Assembly (NCBI RefSeq): GCF_014305155.1 | Contig: NZ_JACRUK010000002.1 | Span: 149,015-211,096, forward strand | Direction of reading: 5' to 3' | Source: Flavobacterium muglaense | GTDB taxonomy: Bacteria; Bacteroidota; Bacteroidia; Flavobacteriales; Flavobacteriaceae | Length of the DNA stretch: 62,082 bases | Shown: positions 62,025-62,082 of the stretch, piece by piece | Layout of the letters: each line of letters starts with the position of its first letter | Position numbering within the stretch: position 1 is the first letter of the stretch | Position numbers and translations under genes: made by a program | Notes under the pieces: generated by a model | The model's database searches: none | What the model saw: only the letters and a program-made list of their open reading frames with translations | What the model was told of the DNA's origin: nothing

Positions 62025-62082
62025 TTATATTTAAGTCTAATTATAAGTGTTTTTTAGATGTTAATACAACAACAAACAATAC

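Noticed and set aside
1..62082. tRNA, rRNA, insertion sequences, prophage
   Set aside because: No cloverleaf, transposase, integrase or phage structural gene was recognised on either strand.

Overview
The window is AT-rich chromosomal DNA from a member of the Bacteroidota, most likely a Flavobacterium or close relative. I infer this from the fused ccoN/ccoO cytochrome oxidase, the promoter elements of the TAnnTTTG type with an upstream TTG, the near absence of Shine-Dalgarno sequences, the OstA-like and DUF4293 proteins, and the type II-C Cas9. No species call was possible without a search.

Layout. 1-265: four copies of a 69-bp tandem repeat. 328-11998: amino-acid permease, then a respiratory block: a CRP/FNR-type regulator (-) divergent from ccoI (+), followed by ccoS, fused ccoNO, ccoQ (short), ccoP, ccoG, ccoH-like and a SafE-like gene, ending in a small YdcH-like gene and a strong terminator. 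12130-12450: a second tandem repeat block. 12509-15976: hemN and a five-repeat DUF349 protein (-). 16242-23509: a complete type II-C CRISPR-Cas locus: tracrRNA (-), cas9 (+), a 12-repeat array, a ParE/RelE-type toxin-antitoxin pair (+), and cas2 and cas1 (-). 23663-28856: aroE, TPR protein, class III aminotransferase, OstA-like protein (-). 29111-30979: lipoprotein alpha-amylase. 31041-36616: a tight minus-strand run (rsfS, ftsH, LUD protein, cdsA, psd, acyl-CoA-binding protein, lipoprotein superoxide dismutase). 36712-46851: birA, pyrE with an SRPBCC gene, a Nudix hydrolase, M14 peptidase, DEAD-box helicase, PhnA-like, coaD, ddl, PASTA protein and rluD. 46963-61891: flotillin, alpha/beta hydrolase, acyl-CoA synthetase, lpdA, ABC exporter, truA, phosphoesterase, a TPR histidine kinase with its response regulator, DUF4293 protein and rho.

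How parts fit together. The cbb3 oxidase genes and hemN probably form one low-oxygen regulon under the local FNR-type regulator. Three FNR-like palindromes (ATGAY-N4-RTCAT) lie at exactly the same distance, 36.5 bp, from a TAnnTTTG element in front of ccoI, ccoS and hemN. The same site in front of ccoI also sits across the promoter region of the regulator gene itself. The CRISPR locus has everything needed for immunity: Cas9 with all nuclease residues, an identifiable tracrRNA with its own promoter and terminator, identical repeats, and Cas1/Cas2. Its arrangement is unusual: the adaptation genes are inverted relative to cas9, a toxin-antitoxin pair sits between array and cas2, and a 16-bp inverted repeat joins the leader to the first repeat.

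A dispersed hairpin element occurs three times (about 4992-5076, 45037-45118, 55515-55602), always just after a gene. Most convergent gene pairs are separated by clear bidirectional terminators. I saw no rRNA, tRNA, insertion sequence or prophage.
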